NCBI GenBank assembly: GCA_027621915.1
Contig: JAQCAD010000008.1
Coordinates: 30,797 to 94,796, forward strand
Direction: 5' to 3'
DNA from: Pseudomonadota bacterium
GTDB taxonomy: Bacteria; Pseudomonadota; Gammaproteobacteria; Steroidobacterales; Woeseiaceae
DNA: 64,000 nucleotides
Made by a program: the position numbers and the translations under genes
In this document: positions 16,133-24,573 of the stretch, one piece after another
Position numbering within the stretch: the first letter of the stretch is position 1
Layout of the letters: the number at the start of each line of letters is the position of its first letter
Notes under the pieces: generated by a model
Databases searched by the model: none
The model's input: the letters and a program-made list of their open reading frames with translations, nothing else
What the model was told of the DNA's origin: nothing

Positions 16133-17230
16133 TTACGATTTTTCCAGCGGTGACTCGACTGCATAATCGTCGCCATAGAATTTGCTCGTGCTTTTCGTGT
16201 GGAACGTGATGGCCTTGACCGGGTCGTATTTCGGCTTGCCCAGCCCAGGTAACACTTCGAGAATTTCCTCCTCCCAGACGTAAACTGCCAGAGGAAAAGA
16301 TATCCGCGCCGTATCCAGATGAGACCCGTCCAGCGGTTTCCCAACGCGGTGGGACGTTGATGGCAATCGGTCATTGGAAATGCGTTGCATGTAGTCGCCC
16401 GTGTTAATAATGATCGATCCTTCGGGCGCATCCAGGCGAACCCATTTCTGGTTGTGATGATTCCAGACCTGAAGGCCGCTGACCTTTGCGGCGGGCAGTA
16501 TGGTGAAGAGATCGACATCTTCATGGCCCAGCAATCGTCCGGCGCCGGAATCACCGCCGACCTGTTTCATCGGTGGGTAATAGTTAAGGCGCAAACCGAA
16601 ATTCGTGTCCGTCAGTTTTTTATCGTAACTGTGCGGGTCGCAACCGAGTCCCTCGAACATTGCCTGCGTGATCGGTTTGAATAATTTCTCGTGTGCCGTC
16701 GCAAGTTCTCTGAATATTGGTTCGTACCTGATGTCGGGCCAGAAGTCTTCGGGCCGAAATTCACCGAATCTCTTCTGTGGCATGTTGAAGGCACGGCGAC
16801 ACCAGACCCATCCCTCGACGAGATCCGGATGAATGTCGCTTGTTTCTCTAATCGGGAAGTATCCCTGGCTGACGGAACCGAAGCGTTTCGCCCGATAACG
16901 CATCTTGTCTTTCATCGAAGTGCCGTTGAACAGCTCTTCAGTACGATCGTTCATTTCATCGTAAAGAGATTTGTCGACGCCGTGGCCTGTCAGAACCGAA
17001 AAGCCAATATCCTGAACGGCGGCGCCAAACTCTTCAGCAAAGACCTTCCGGTCACGTGCATTTCCATTGAGATAGCGACCGAAATCGAATGTTTGAATCT
17101 GGTAGTCAGTATCAAATTCGTCAGCGTCGTTCTCCGCCAGGCGATACGTATGACTCTTTTTTACCTGGTCGTAGCGAATGAAGTCCTGATTGACTGCCTC
17201 TTTGATCGCGCGGGTGTCGGGCTCGCTCAT
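16133..17230 (-). CDS. 2-oxoglutarate/Fe(II)-dependent oxygenase, isopenicillin-N-synthase family
   Basis: Soluble non-haem iron oxygenase (365 residues). The N-terminal DIOX_N region contains VLTGHGVD, and the double-stranded helix core carries the iron ligands His-x-Asp in GHEDVDLFTIL and the distal His in PSTSHRVGKP, followed by ARISFPL with the Arg-x-Ser that binds 2-oxoglutarate. NYYPP is also typical of the family. Substrates range from flavonoids and peptides to gibberellins and cannot be predicted. It begins an apparent two-gene unit with the NhaC gene; one possibility is uptake of a small organic compound and its hydroxylation. Start ATG 17230 is preceded by AAGAGAA. Confidence 0.9.
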   Translation of the reverse strand: MSEPDTRAIKEAVNQDFIRYDQVKKSHTYRLAENDADEFDTDYQIQTFDFGRYLNGNARDRKVFAEEFGAAVQDIGFSVLTGHGVDKSLYDEMNDRTEELFNGTSMKDKMRYRAKRFGSVSQGYFPIRETSDIHPDLVEGWVWCRRAFNMPQKRFGEFRPEDFWPDIRYEPIFRELATAHEKLFKPITQAMFEGLGCDPHSYDKKLTDTNFGLRLNYYPPMKQVGGDSGAGRLLGHEDVDLFTILPAAKVSGLQVWNHHNQKWVRLDAPEGSIIINTGDYMQRISNDRLPSTSHRVGKPLDGSHLDTARISFPLAVYVWEEEILEVLPGLGKPKYDPVKAITFHTKSTSKFYGDDYAVESPLEKS

Positions 17231-17322
17231 GTAGATTCTCTTACTACGTGAATCGTATCGATGCCTAGCGTATCAGAAGACGCTTCGACGTACGCTCTGG
17301 AACTAACCGTCGCTTCGGCAAA

Positions 17323-17775
17323 TCAAGGGTAAATGCGATAATTGTACTGCGGAACAAATACGTCGTAGTGAGGCTGCAGGAAAGCGACGATGTCGATGAG
17401 TTCCTGAACTGTCATATATCCGTTGTACACTGGCATTCTCGATTGGCCGTCATTCGTGATGACTTCCAGTGGATATCCCCTGGCCAGTTTGTGCGACGGG
17501 TTTATGATTGATGTCACCAGTTCGCCATATGTTTTAACCCGCGTAACTTTGCCGCCCAATTCCACAAACGGCGGCGCCGTTCCTGTGAGTGCAGGCAACT
17601 CCTCGCCGACGACTGTATGGCACTCGTGGCAATGCATGTAAACGAACGCCTCCCTTCCGCTCATGGCATTCCCGGGCGGCAGGCTGAAGCCTTTCTCTGA
17701 CATTCGGTCAGCTTCACAGGCGGCTAGTAGCAAAACGGCGAAAATTATAAAAGTGGTTGAGATCGATCGTGTCAT
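17323..17775 (-). CDS. Class I cytochrome c lipoprotein
   Basis: Periplasmic mono-haem cytochrome c (150 residues) anchored by lipid. The signal peptide ends in the lipobox LLAACE; the haem site CHECH is at about residues 51-55 and the distal Met is probably in SRMPVYNGYM. The protein therefore shuttles electrons near the membrane. No oxidase or dehydrogenase gene lies directly beside it; the nearest candidate donor is the PQQ-type dehydrogenase about 4.5 kb away, but a link is not shown. GGGGTG precedes the start. It is monocistronic as far as can be seen. Confidence 0.9.
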   Translation of the reverse strand: MTRSISTTFIIFAVLLLAACEADRMSEKGFSLPPGNAMSGREAFVYMHCHECHTVVGEELPALTGTAPPFVELGGKVTRVKTYGELVTSIINPSHKLARGYPLEVITNDGQSRMPVYNGYMTVQELIDIVAFLQPHYDVFVPQYNYRIYP

Positions 17776-18019
17776 GACGCACCCCGTCTATCGGACTACT
17801 TCCATTGGTAACACAGGGTCCGGGATATCACGATCAGGGAAAACCGCAACGACGCAGCAGGATTCGTGACAGGACGGGTATTTTCCCGCCCGGCAAAATC
17901 GACGTCAAAAACGTGAAATTGTCCTCGACATCGCCTAGGATTGCCCGCCGCGGTTGGGCCCCAATGGCAGTTTGCCTGGCGCAGCTGATTTCCCATGTTG
18001 GTTTTGGAGGTTTGGGTTC
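17776..18019. other. 244-base intergenic region
   Basis: This gap between the divergent cytochrome c and DUF481 genes must hold both promoters. I could not pick a convincing -10/-35 pair, tRNA or hairpin in it. GGAGG sits 9 bases before the DUF481 start. Confidence 0.4.
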
Positions 18020-18745
18020 ATGTTAAAGATTGGTAATTTCGTTGCTGTTTTCCTGATGATGTCGGGTGTGGCCTTTGGTCAGGCATCTCAGGCGGTCGTA
18101 GAAGAAAGCCCGTGGTCAGGTGCTTTTTCGCTGGGCTATCTGAGTACATCCGGCAATACGGACACGACAAGTTACAGCACAAAATTCAATGTCGGATTCC
18201 TGAGTGGAGATTGGGCGCATGCATTCAACGCAGCCGCGAATGGGGCCGATGACACAGGTGCGGCTACTGCCGAAGCTTTTCAGGCTGGTTGGAAGTCCGA
18301 GTACAATTTTACCGCACACGACTTCATCTTCGGCACGATCGACTGGCGCAAAGATCGTTTCAGTGGCGTCGATAAACAGTTAACCGAGGCTGTCAGCTAT
18401 GGTCGTCGACTGCTCGATACACCGAAACATTTGTTGAGCGCAGGCCTTGGTGTCGGTTACCGACAGGCGGATCTTTCGGATGGAACGAGTGAAAGCGGTG
18501 TTATCGGCCGCGGCAGTATCGACTACAGCTGGAAATTCAGCGAGACGGCGGGCTTCGATGAGCACATCGTCGTTGAATCAGGATCAGACAATACCTATTT
18601 CGAATCAGTCAGCGCAGTTCGCGCAAAATTGATCAACGATTTCGCGCTGGTTCTGTCTTACACCATTAAACAGAACTCTGACGTGCCGGTTGGCAACGAA
18701 AAGACAGACAAGTTGAGCGCCATTTCCATCGAATACGCGTTCTAG
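18020..18745 (+). CDS. Outer-membrane protein, DUF481 family
   Basis: A 241-residue protein with a signal peptide (about residues 1-18, ending VAFGQA) and then alternating beta-strands ending in IEYAF, typical of outer-membrane barrels. WSGAFSLGYLSTSGNTDT is the hallmark of DUF481 (YdiY-like) proteins, whose GNT motif follows the first strand. The role of the family is not settled; some members respond to salt or acid stress. The start at 18020 is set by GGAGG upstream. Its last four bases overlap the end of the convergent gamma-glutamyltransferase gene. Confidence 0.88.
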   Translation: MLKIGNFVAVFLMMSGVAFGQASQAVVEESPWSGAFSLGYLSTSGNTDTTSYSTKFNVGFLSGDWAHAFNAAANGADDTGAATAEAFQAGWKSEYNFTAHDFIFGTIDWRKDRFSGVDKQLTEAVSYGRRLLDTPKHLLSAGLGVGYRQADLSDGTSESGVIGRGSIDYSWKFSETAGFDEHIVVESGSDNTYFESVSAVRAKLINDFALVLSYTIKQNSDVPVGNEKTDKLSAISIEYAF

Positions 18746-20454
18746 TAGGCGATCGCACCGCCATCTTCCGCTCGCGGGTCGGCTGCGCCGGATAACACGC
18801 CGGATTGCGGGTCTCGGTAGACGCCCATCGCCATGCCGATACCCCGGGTCTCACGAACGGCGTGACCTTTCTGTTCGTAAAGACGCAGCGTGTCGGCTGA
18901 GAATGATCCGGATTCGATGAGCGTGCTGTCTGGCAGCCATTGATGGTGGATTCGTGGCGCGTCAATGGCGCGGGCGATGTTCATATCGAAATCGATTACG
19001 TTCAGGATCGTTTGCAAGCTGATGTTGATAATCGTCCGACCGCCAGGTGAGCCAGTGGCAAACACCGGGACACCGTCTTTAGCGACGACTGTTGGTGTCA
19101 TGCTGGAGAGCATTCGCTGTTCCGGCCTGATCTGGTTGGCTTCTGTACCAATCGTGCCGCGCTCGTTAGTGACTCCCGGTTGCGCGTTAAAGTCACCCAT
19201 TTCGTTGTTCAACAGAAAGCCGGCACCATCTACAACAATTTTGCTTCCATAACCGTTTTCCAGCGTGTAGGTCAGTGAGACCATGTTGCCGGATTTGTCG
19301 ACGACAGAAAAATGCGTGGTCTCGTCACTTTCGTATGGCTGCGCAAATCGTGCCGGATCACTTTCGGACGCCGCGTGCATCACTATTGTGGCGCGCTGCC
19401 GCTCTGCATGTTCTTTTGACATGAGGGTAGCGACCGGAACATCTTCATTGAAATCGGTATCGCCCAGGAAATTGGCTCGGTCGGCATAAGAGCGCCGCAT
19501 GGCTTCTGTCAGTAAGTGCAAATACAACGCCGAGTTGTGACCGATTTCTTTCAGATCGAAACCTTCAAGTATGTTGAGCATTTGCACGAGCCCGACACCA
19601 CCGGAACTCGGCAACGGCATGCTGACGATGTCGTAACCACGATAGTTGCCGCGGATGGGTTCGCGCTCCTTTGCCTCGTATTTTGCCAGGTCTTCCAGCG
19701 TGATGATCCCGCCGTTGGCCGCCATATAACTGGCAATCATGCGCGCCGTCTCGCCTTTGTAAAAACCGTCCTTGCCCTGCGTCTGAATTCGCTCAAGTGT
19801 TGCAGCAAGGTCCGGCTGTTTCCAAATGTCGCCGGGCTCGTAAAAGGATCCGTCATCTTTCAGAAAGACTTTGCCGGAGCTCGGGTACATCTCCCAGTAA
19901 TTGTTTAATCGTTTGAACGAATCGGAAAGACTCCAGCTGAGTGGCATGCCATCGCGCGCGAGATCGATGGCTGGCTGTAACAGAACTTCCCATTCCAGAG
20001 ATCCGAAACGCCGATGCGCGAGCTCCATTCCGGCGACGGTACCCGGCACGCCGATTGCTAGAATGCCGGCGTGGTTGGAATTGTCACGAACGTTTCCATC
20101 GTCGTCGAGATACATCGTTTTGGTTGACGCCAGCGGTGCTTTTTCGCGGAAATCAAAAGCCGTCGCTTCACCATCGGCGCCGTGATAAATCATGAATCCA
20201 CCGCCGCCGATGTTACCCGCGGATGGATATGTTACTGCCATCGCAAATGCGGTGGCGATTGCGGCATCCACGGCATTTCCGCCTTTCTTAAGGATGTTGA
20301 CGCCGACTTCGGACGCGATTCGTGACGACGACGAGACGACACCATGATTGCCGCGGACCGGAAAGCGGCTCGTGGCGTCGGCGCTGATCGTTCCAAGCAG
20401 GACGATCGTCGCTAAGATCGTGACAAGGAAATTACTAATCTGGCGTCGTTTCAC
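18742..20454 (-). CDS. ggt: Gamma-glutamyltransferase
   Basis: Periplasmic N-terminal nucleophile hydrolase (570 residues) that cleaves gamma-glutamyl bonds of glutathione and related peptides. The self-processing site is seen in ETTHFSVVDKSGN, where the Thr becomes the N-terminus of the small subunit, and is followed by ENGYGSKIV and NNEMGDF. The large subunit shows GGNAVDAAIATAFA, GNIGGGGFM and the glutamate-binding FDFREKAP Arg. A signal helix (about residues 7-25) is present. Start choice is uncertain: GTG 20454 gives a normal signal peptide, while a TTG at 20523 would add 23 unusual residues. It fits glutathione and peptide salvage with the M20 peptidase. Confidence 0.93.
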   Translation of the reverse strand: MKRRQISNFLVTILATIVLLGTISADATSRFPVRGNHGVVSSSSRIASEVGVNILKKGGNAVDAAIATAFAMAVTYPSAGNIGGGGFMIYHGADGEATAFDFREKAPLASTKTMYLDDDGNVRDNSNHAGILAIGVPGTVAGMELAHRRFGSLEWEVLLQPAIDLARDGMPLSWSLSDSFKRLNNYWEMYPSSGKVFLKDDGSFYEPGDIWKQPDLAATLERIQTQGKDGFYKGETARMIASYMAANGGIITLEDLAKYEAKEREPIRGNYRGYDIVSMPLPSSGGVGLVQMLNILEGFDLKEIGHNSALYLHLLTEAMRRSYADRANFLGDTDFNEDVPVATLMSKEHAERQRATIVMHAASESDPARFAQPYESDETTHFSVVDKSGNMVSLTYTLENGYGSKIVVDGAGFLLNNEMGDFNAQPGVTNERGTIGTEANQIRPEQRMLSSMTPTVVAKDGVPVFATGSPGGRTIINISLQTILNVIDFDMNIARAIDAPRIHHQWLPDSTLIESGSFSADTLRLYEQKGHAVRETRGIGMAMGVYRDPQSGVLSGAADPRAEDGGAIAY

Positions 20455-20536
20455 TGTTAGAGGCTCGCAGTCTGGATCCGGATTGCTAAACAAGCCGCGA
20501 ATACTACCCCACAAAAACCGCAACGCCCAAAAAAGA

Positions 20537-20553
20537 AAAAAGGGGTCGGATCC
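20537..20553 (+). repeat. Palindromic GGGGTCGGATCC repeat, copy 1 (inverted)
   Basis: AAAAAGGGGTCGGATCC. It is the reverse complement of copies 2 and 3 and can pair with copy 2 over 17 bases across a 42-base loop. It resembles the REP-like palindromes tied to RAYT transposases in gammaproteobacteria; no transposase is nearby. Confidence 0.75.
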
Positions 20554-20595
20554 AATTTACAGTGGGGCGCGAAACTGCGGAAATCGATGAAAACC

Positions 20596-20613
20596 GGATC
20601 CGACCCCCTTTTT
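20596..20613 (-). repeat. Palindromic GGGGTCGGATCC repeat, copy 2
   Basis: GGATCCGACCCCCTTTTT, the reverse complement of copy 1 with one extra C. Together with copy 1 it forms a long stem with a T-tract at its 3' end, so it could terminate transcription entering from the left. Confidence 0.75.
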
Positions 20614-20671
20614 GGTGGCCGAAATTTCCCCTATGTGGCGGATTAGTATAGGTTCATTCATCCGGGAAACT

Positions 20672-20684
20672 GGATCCGACCCCT
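20672..20684 (-). repeat. Palindromic GGGGTCGGATCC repeat, copy 3
   Basis: GGATCCGACCCCT, in the same orientation as copy 2, ending only six bases before the ATG of the next gene and occupying the place of its ribosome site. The T-tract of copy 2 is replaced by CTATATAT. Confidence 0.75.
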
Positions 20685-20690
20685 CTATAT

Positions 20691-22163
20691 ATGTCCGAGC
20701 CTTCGTTCGTTTCGCTGATTCCCGTGTTCGTTACGCTGATCGTTGCTCTTGCGGCGCGCAACGTGCTCGTGGGTCTTTTTTCCGGTGTATTCGTCGGTGT
20801 TGCGATGGTGGCCGATACTTCCGTGCTGTTGTTCGTGCCTGCACTGGTGCAAGACCACATCGTTCCGGAAATCGCCAATACCTATAACGCCAGCGTACTG
20901 GTGCTGCTCGTATTTATCGGTGGCTTCGTCAAATTGATTCAATTCTCCGGCGGTGGCACCGCTTTCGCGCAAGTCGCGGCGCGCTGGGTGTCTGGCAGAG
21001 CGCGCGCGCAGCTCGCGGCGTGGTTTGGTGGCGTAATGATTTTCTTCTCCGATCTCGGCACACCACTGATTGTCGGACCTGTGTTTCAGCCTCTGGTGGA
21101 CCAACTGAAAGTATCTCGACAAAAGCTTGCGTTCATTCTTGATTCGACATCGTCTCCCGTTGCCATCCTGATCCCGTTTATCGGCTGGGGTGTATTCATC
21201 ATGAGCGTGATCGCTGATTCGTTTTCAGCCAATGGAGTTGCTACGTCGGAGTGGGATGCGTTTGTTTCCGCTATTCCCTATCAACTCTACGCGTGGCTTG
21301 CGATCGCGATGGTGCCTGTCCTTACTGCATTGAATTTTGACTACGGAGCGATGGCGCAAGCCGAAAAAGAAACCGCGAACAAAGTCCAGATGCTGCCGAT
21401 ATCACCGATTGGCACACACAGTCGTGCGAAACCCGTATTGGTATGGCTGCCGCTGCTCGTGCTCGGCGTTACGCTGTTCGCGACCCTCAACCATCATGGC
21501 TTTCCGTTTGCGCAGGTTGCGGGGTCAGATTTTCGGGCGGGTTTGTCAGCAGCTTATTTCCTGGCGGCGGTCGTGCTGGTCATCCTGATCGTCTACATGG
21601 GCGTGCAGGGTTTGCTCGATACATTCACCAGGTATATCGAGGGCATGACGGGAATGATGCCGATTGCAGCGACGCTCGTGCTCGCCTGGACGCTCGGGAG
21701 TGTGAGTGAAACACTCGGCACCGGCACTTTCGTCGCTGACATTGCGCGCGACGGATTGCCCGGGGGCTTGCTGCCTGCCGTGACGTTCCTGTTAGCCGCT
21801 GTCATTTCGTTTGCGACCGGATCGTCGTGGGGCACGATCATAATCATGATGCCACTGGCGGTTCCGGCAGCGCTGGCTACCGGCGCTGCGTTGCCGGTGG
21901 CGATCGGCGCCGTGCTATCCGGCGGATTGTTCGGCGACCATTCTTCGCCGGTCTCGGAAACAACTATACTTTCTTCGACAGGCGCGGGTACCACTCCGCT
22001 TGAACATTTCCGCACACAGCTGCCCTATGCGCTGACCAATGGCGTAATCGCGCTAATCGGATTCGTCCTGGCCGGCTACCTGCACCTGCCCTGGATTTCG
22101 GTATTCGCGATCGGAGGCCAGATCGCGATACTCTGGGCCCTCAGAAACCGCTTCGCGAAATAG
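20691..22163 (+). CDS. NhaC-family antiporter, copy 2
   Basis: Inner-membrane secondary transporter (490 residues, about 12 helices). Family marks include FVSLIPVFVTLIVALAARNV, FFSDLGTPLIVGPVFQPL, SSPVAILIPFIGWGVFIM, ATGSSWGTIIIMMP and GDHSSPVSETTILSS. The C-terminal half repeats the antiporter signature of copy 1, but overall similarity looks moderate, so they are not recent duplicates. There is no Shine-Dalgarno in front of ATG 20691; the bases upstream belong to a palindromic repeat. It is divergent from the gamma-glutamyltransferase gene, so transport of a gamma-glutamyl product or a coupled cation is conceivable but unproven. Confidence 0.92.
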   Translation: MSEPSFVSLIPVFVTLIVALAARNVLVGLFSGVFVGVAMVADTSVLLFVPALVQDHIVPEIANTYNASVLVLLVFIGGFVKLIQFSGGGTAFAQVAARWVSGRARAQLAAWFGGVMIFFSDLGTPLIVGPVFQPLVDQLKVSRQKLAFILDSTSSPVAILIPFIGWGVFIMSVIADSFSANGVATSEWDAFVSAIPYQLYAWLAIAMVPVLTALNFDYGAMAQAEKETANKVQMLPISPIGTHSRAKPVLVWLPLLVLGVTLFATLNHHGFPFAQVAGSDFRAGLSAAYFLAAVVLVILIVYMGVQGLLDTFTRYIEGMTGMMPIAATLVLAWTLGSVSETLGTGTFVADIARDGLPGGLLPAVTFLLAAVISFATGSSWGTIIIMMPLAVPAALATGAALPVAIGAVLSGGLFGDHSSPVSETTILSSTGAGTTPLEHFRTQLPYALTNGVIALIGFVLAGYLHLPWISVFAIGGQIAILWALRNRFAK

Positions 22164-22275
22164 AATGAGTCACGATTATTTCGTCGAGGCAACAAGAGCG
22201 GGCAGAGGAGTTTCCGGACAATTTTGAATCAGGCAATATGCTCAGTTGTCGGATAGAACAACGCGGTGGCAGATT

Positions 22276-22292
22276 GGTCTGAGCAGCAGACC
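22276..22292. other. Small hairpin upstream of sugar dehydrogenase gene
   Basis: GGTCTG-AGCAG-CAGACC forms a six-base stem with a five-base loop, 30 bases before the start codon. It could be an operator or part of a leader; nothing else supports either reading. Confidence 0.3.
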
Positions 22293-22321
22293 GACCCTTA
22301 ATTAATCCAGGAAGAATGAAC

Positions 22322-23437
22322 ATGAAACGACCAACGCTCCTACTCCTCAGTTTCTTCGTGACGGCCTGCGCGACGGCTAACGAAGATTCGTGGCCGTTTG
22401 ACGCTACTCCGGTAGCTCAGTTTGAAGAACCGTGGGCGATGACTTTCTTACCGGACGGTCGTTTGCTGGTTACTGAGAAGCCGGGCCGTGTGCTTATCGC
22501 CACACAGGACGGGAAAAAATCCGCGCCGTTAGCGGGTGTTCCGGAAGTGGACTATGGCGGCCAGGGCGGACTCGGTGACGTTGTCCTTCATCCTGACTTC
22601 GCCGAAAACGGTGTTATCTATCTCAGCTATGTTGAGGCCGGCGATGACGACACGCGCGGTGCCGCACTTGCCCGCGGCACACTGACGCTCGACAACGGCG
22701 GCGGTGCGCTGCAAGACATGACGGTTATCTGGCGACAGGACCCCAAGGTCACAGGTCGCGGCCATTTCAGTCATCGCATCGCGTTCTCGCCGGACGGCTA
22801 CCTGTTTGTTTCCTCTGGCGATCGGCAGAAGTTCGATCCGGCACAGGACATGAAAATGAACCTTGGCAAAGTCATTCGACTGCACGATGACGGATCCGTC
22901 CCGGATGACAATCCATTCGCAGATCAGGGCGGCGTGACAGCACAGATTTGGTCACTTGGTCATCGGAACCTGCTTGGCCTTGCTTTCGATTCGCAAGGTC
23001 GCCTCTGGAACCAGGAAATGGGTCCGCAGCACGGCGATGAACTGAACCTTGTCAAGAAAGGCCATAACTATGGCTATCCAATCGTCTCTAACGGCGATCA
23101 CTACAGCGGCGAAGAGATTCCCGACCATGATACGCGTCCGGAATTCGAAGCGCCCAAAGCCTATTGGGTCCCCGCGATCTCGCCGGGTGGGTTGATGTTC
23201 TACGATGGCGACATGTTCCCGGACTGGAAAGGCGACGCGTTTATCGGTGGTCTGAGCTCAATGTCGCTGGTGCGAGTCGAGTTCGACGGAGATGAAGCAC
23301 GCGAAGCGGAGCGATTCGAAATGGGCCGGCGGATTCGCGAAGAAGAGCAGGGGCCGGACGGCGCGATCTGGATTCTTGAAGATCAGCGCGACGGCGAGGG
23401 TGGAAGGCTATTGAAGCTGACGCCGAAAGCGCGATAA
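22322..23437 (+). CDS. PQQ-dependent aldose (sugar) dehydrogenase
   Basis: Soluble beta-propeller dehydrogenase (371 residues) of the GDH-B/YliI type, oxidising aldoses in the periplasm with PQQ. A signal peptide with a lipobox-like VTACA is followed by [33 protein letters not shown], the catalytic His region [55 protein letters not shown] and [21 protein letters not shown] C-terminus. ATG 22322 has AGGAAG seven bases upstream; ATG 22316 is too close to it. No PQQ synthesis genes lie in the window, so the cofactor comes from elsewhere. Only two bases separate it from the next gene. Confidence 0.88.
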   Translation: MKRPTLLLLSFFVTACATANEDSWPFDATPVAQFEEPWAMTFLPDGRLLVTEKPGRVLIATQDGKKSAPLAGVPEVDYGGQGGLGDVVLHPDFAENGVIYLSYVEAGDDDTRGAALARGTLTLDNGGGALQDMTVIWRQDPKVTGRGHFSHRIAFSPDGYLFVSSGDRQKFDPAQDMKMNLGKVIRLHDDGSVPDDNPFADQGGVTAQIWSLGHRNLLGLAFDSQGRLWNQEMGPQHGDELNLVKKGHNYGYPIVSNGDHYSGEEIPDHDTRPEFEAPKAYWVPAISPGGLMFYDGDMFPDWKGDAFIGGLSSMSLVRVEFDGDEAREAERFEMGRRIREEEQGPDGAIWILEDQRDGEGGRLLKLTPKAR

Positions 23438-23439
23438 CC

Positions 23440-23850
23440 GTGCGAACCGGTCAGTGCCTGTGTGGTGCCGTGCGATTCAAGGCGGCATATGTGCAATCAG
23501 GCTACTCCGCTTGCCACTGCGTAATGTGTCAACGATGGGCAAGCGGGCCCTTCTTGTCGGCATCGGTCGAGAAAGTTGAGTTTCAGGGGGAAGAGAACCT
23601 CACGCGTTACCGGTCGTCCGAGTGGGCCGAGCGCGCGTTCTGCAGCATTTGTGGTTCCAACCTGTACTTTCGCGTTCTGAAACTGGACAACGTCGAAATG
23701 TGCGTCGGCGTATTTGATGACAAAGAAGGTCTCGTCTTGAGCAGTGAAATTTTCGTGGACCGAAAGCCTGACAGCTATGCGTTCGCGGGCGATCATCCGC
23801 GCCTGACAGAAAAGGAAGCCCTCGAAAAATACTCCAGCCTTGCGAAGTAG
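23440..23850 (+). CDS. GFA/CENP-V family zinc protein
   Basis: A 136-residue zinc-binding protein of the glutathione-dependent formaldehyde-activating enzyme (GFA) fold. Zinc ligands are visible as CLCGAVRF near the N-terminus, ACHCVMCQRW and FCSICGSNLYFR, i.e. the CxC, CxxC and CxxC sets. Most members with this fold have no proven GFA activity, so the enzyme function is open. The GTG start follows the sugar dehydrogenase stop by two bases, showing they are co-transcribed, which might link it to aldehyde or formaldehyde handling. Confidence 0.88.
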   Translation: MRTGQCLCGAVRFKAAYVQSGYSACHCVMCQRWASGPFLSASVEKVEFQGEENLTRYRSSEWAERAFCSICGSNLYFRVLKLDNVEMCVGVFDDKEGLVLSSEIFVDRKPDSYAFAGDHPRLTEKEALEKYSSLAK

Positions 23851-23859
23851 CGACGGCCA

Positions 23860-24537
23860 ATGGGCGAGCAAGCGGGGCCAGAGGTATCTGAAAGTTGGGT
23901 CAACAAAGTCGAGCTCGCGATCGCGATCGCGCTGCAGATCAGTATATTCCTGGTCACCGTCGGTGCGTTTGTTGAGGCGCAATGGCTTGTCGCCTTTAAT
24001 GGCGCGCTTGTACTTATCCTGAGTTTTGCACCGGCGATCATCGAGCGGCGCCTTCGCGTGCCGCTGCCGGTTGAACTGACGCTTATTACCTGCGTTTTTC
24101 TCTACGCCAGTTTTGCCCTGGGTGAGGTGCGTGACTTTTATGAAAAGATCTGGTGGTGGGATCTCGCACTGCATGGACTGTCCGCGCTAACGGTCGGCAT
24201 CATTGGTTTCTTGAGTATCTACGTGTTCTATATGACGCGGCGGATTCGTGTCGCGGCGGGCTGGATAGCCACGATTACTTTCGCACTGGCAGTTTCTGTA
24301 GGCACGATCTGGGAGATATTCGAATTCTCGATGGACTGGTACTTCGGCTTTAATATGCAGAAATCCGGGCTGACTGACACAATGACTGACCTGGCTATCA
24401 ACGCGGCTGGTGCGGCAATCGCCGCGGCAATTGGTTACTTTTATGTTTATGGCGAAGATAGCCTCCTTGGCCACCGCCTGATTCAGGCCATGGCAAGGCA
24501 TAAAAATAGAAAAGAGGCACGTCAGTCAAGTGAGTAA
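23860..24537 (+). CDS. Membrane protein, DUF2238/YjdF-like
   Basis: Integral membrane protein of 225 residues with about six helices. The segment WWWDLALHGLSALTVGIIGF followed by TIWEIFEFSMDWYFG and LTDTMTDLAINAAGA is the signature of the DUF2238 (YjdF) family, which carries conserved Trp, Asp, His and Glu residues in membrane helices. The function is unknown. It starts nine bases after the GFA-family gene and probably belongs to the same transcript. The C-terminal tail is short and basic, so it faces the cytoplasm. Confidence 0.8.
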   Translation: MGEQAGPEVSESWVNKVELAIAIALQISIFLVTVGAFVEAQWLVAFNGALVLILSFAPAIIERRLRVPLPVELTLITCVFLYASFALGEVRDFYEKIWWWDLALHGLSALTVGIIGFLSIYVFYMTRRIRVAAGWIATITFALAVSVGTIWEIFEFSMDWYFGFNMQKSGLTDTMTDLAINAAGAAIAAAIGYFYVYGEDSLLGHRLIQAMARHKNRKEARQSSE

Positions 24538-24573
24538 TCCAGAAGTTTCCGGGCCTGTCGGCGGTTCCGGCGA

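Noticed and set aside
17776..18019. Hidden small gene in the longest gaps (17776-18019, 28489-28702, 37531-37779)
   Set aside because: No reading with a good ribosome site and coding-like composition was found; these gaps hold divergent or upstream promoter regions.
20537..20684. Repeated GGATCC could be a cloning artefact (BamHI sites)
   Set aside because: The conservation extends beyond the six bases to GGGGTC and an A or T tract, with inverted orientation, which is typical of a genomic repeat rather than a linker.
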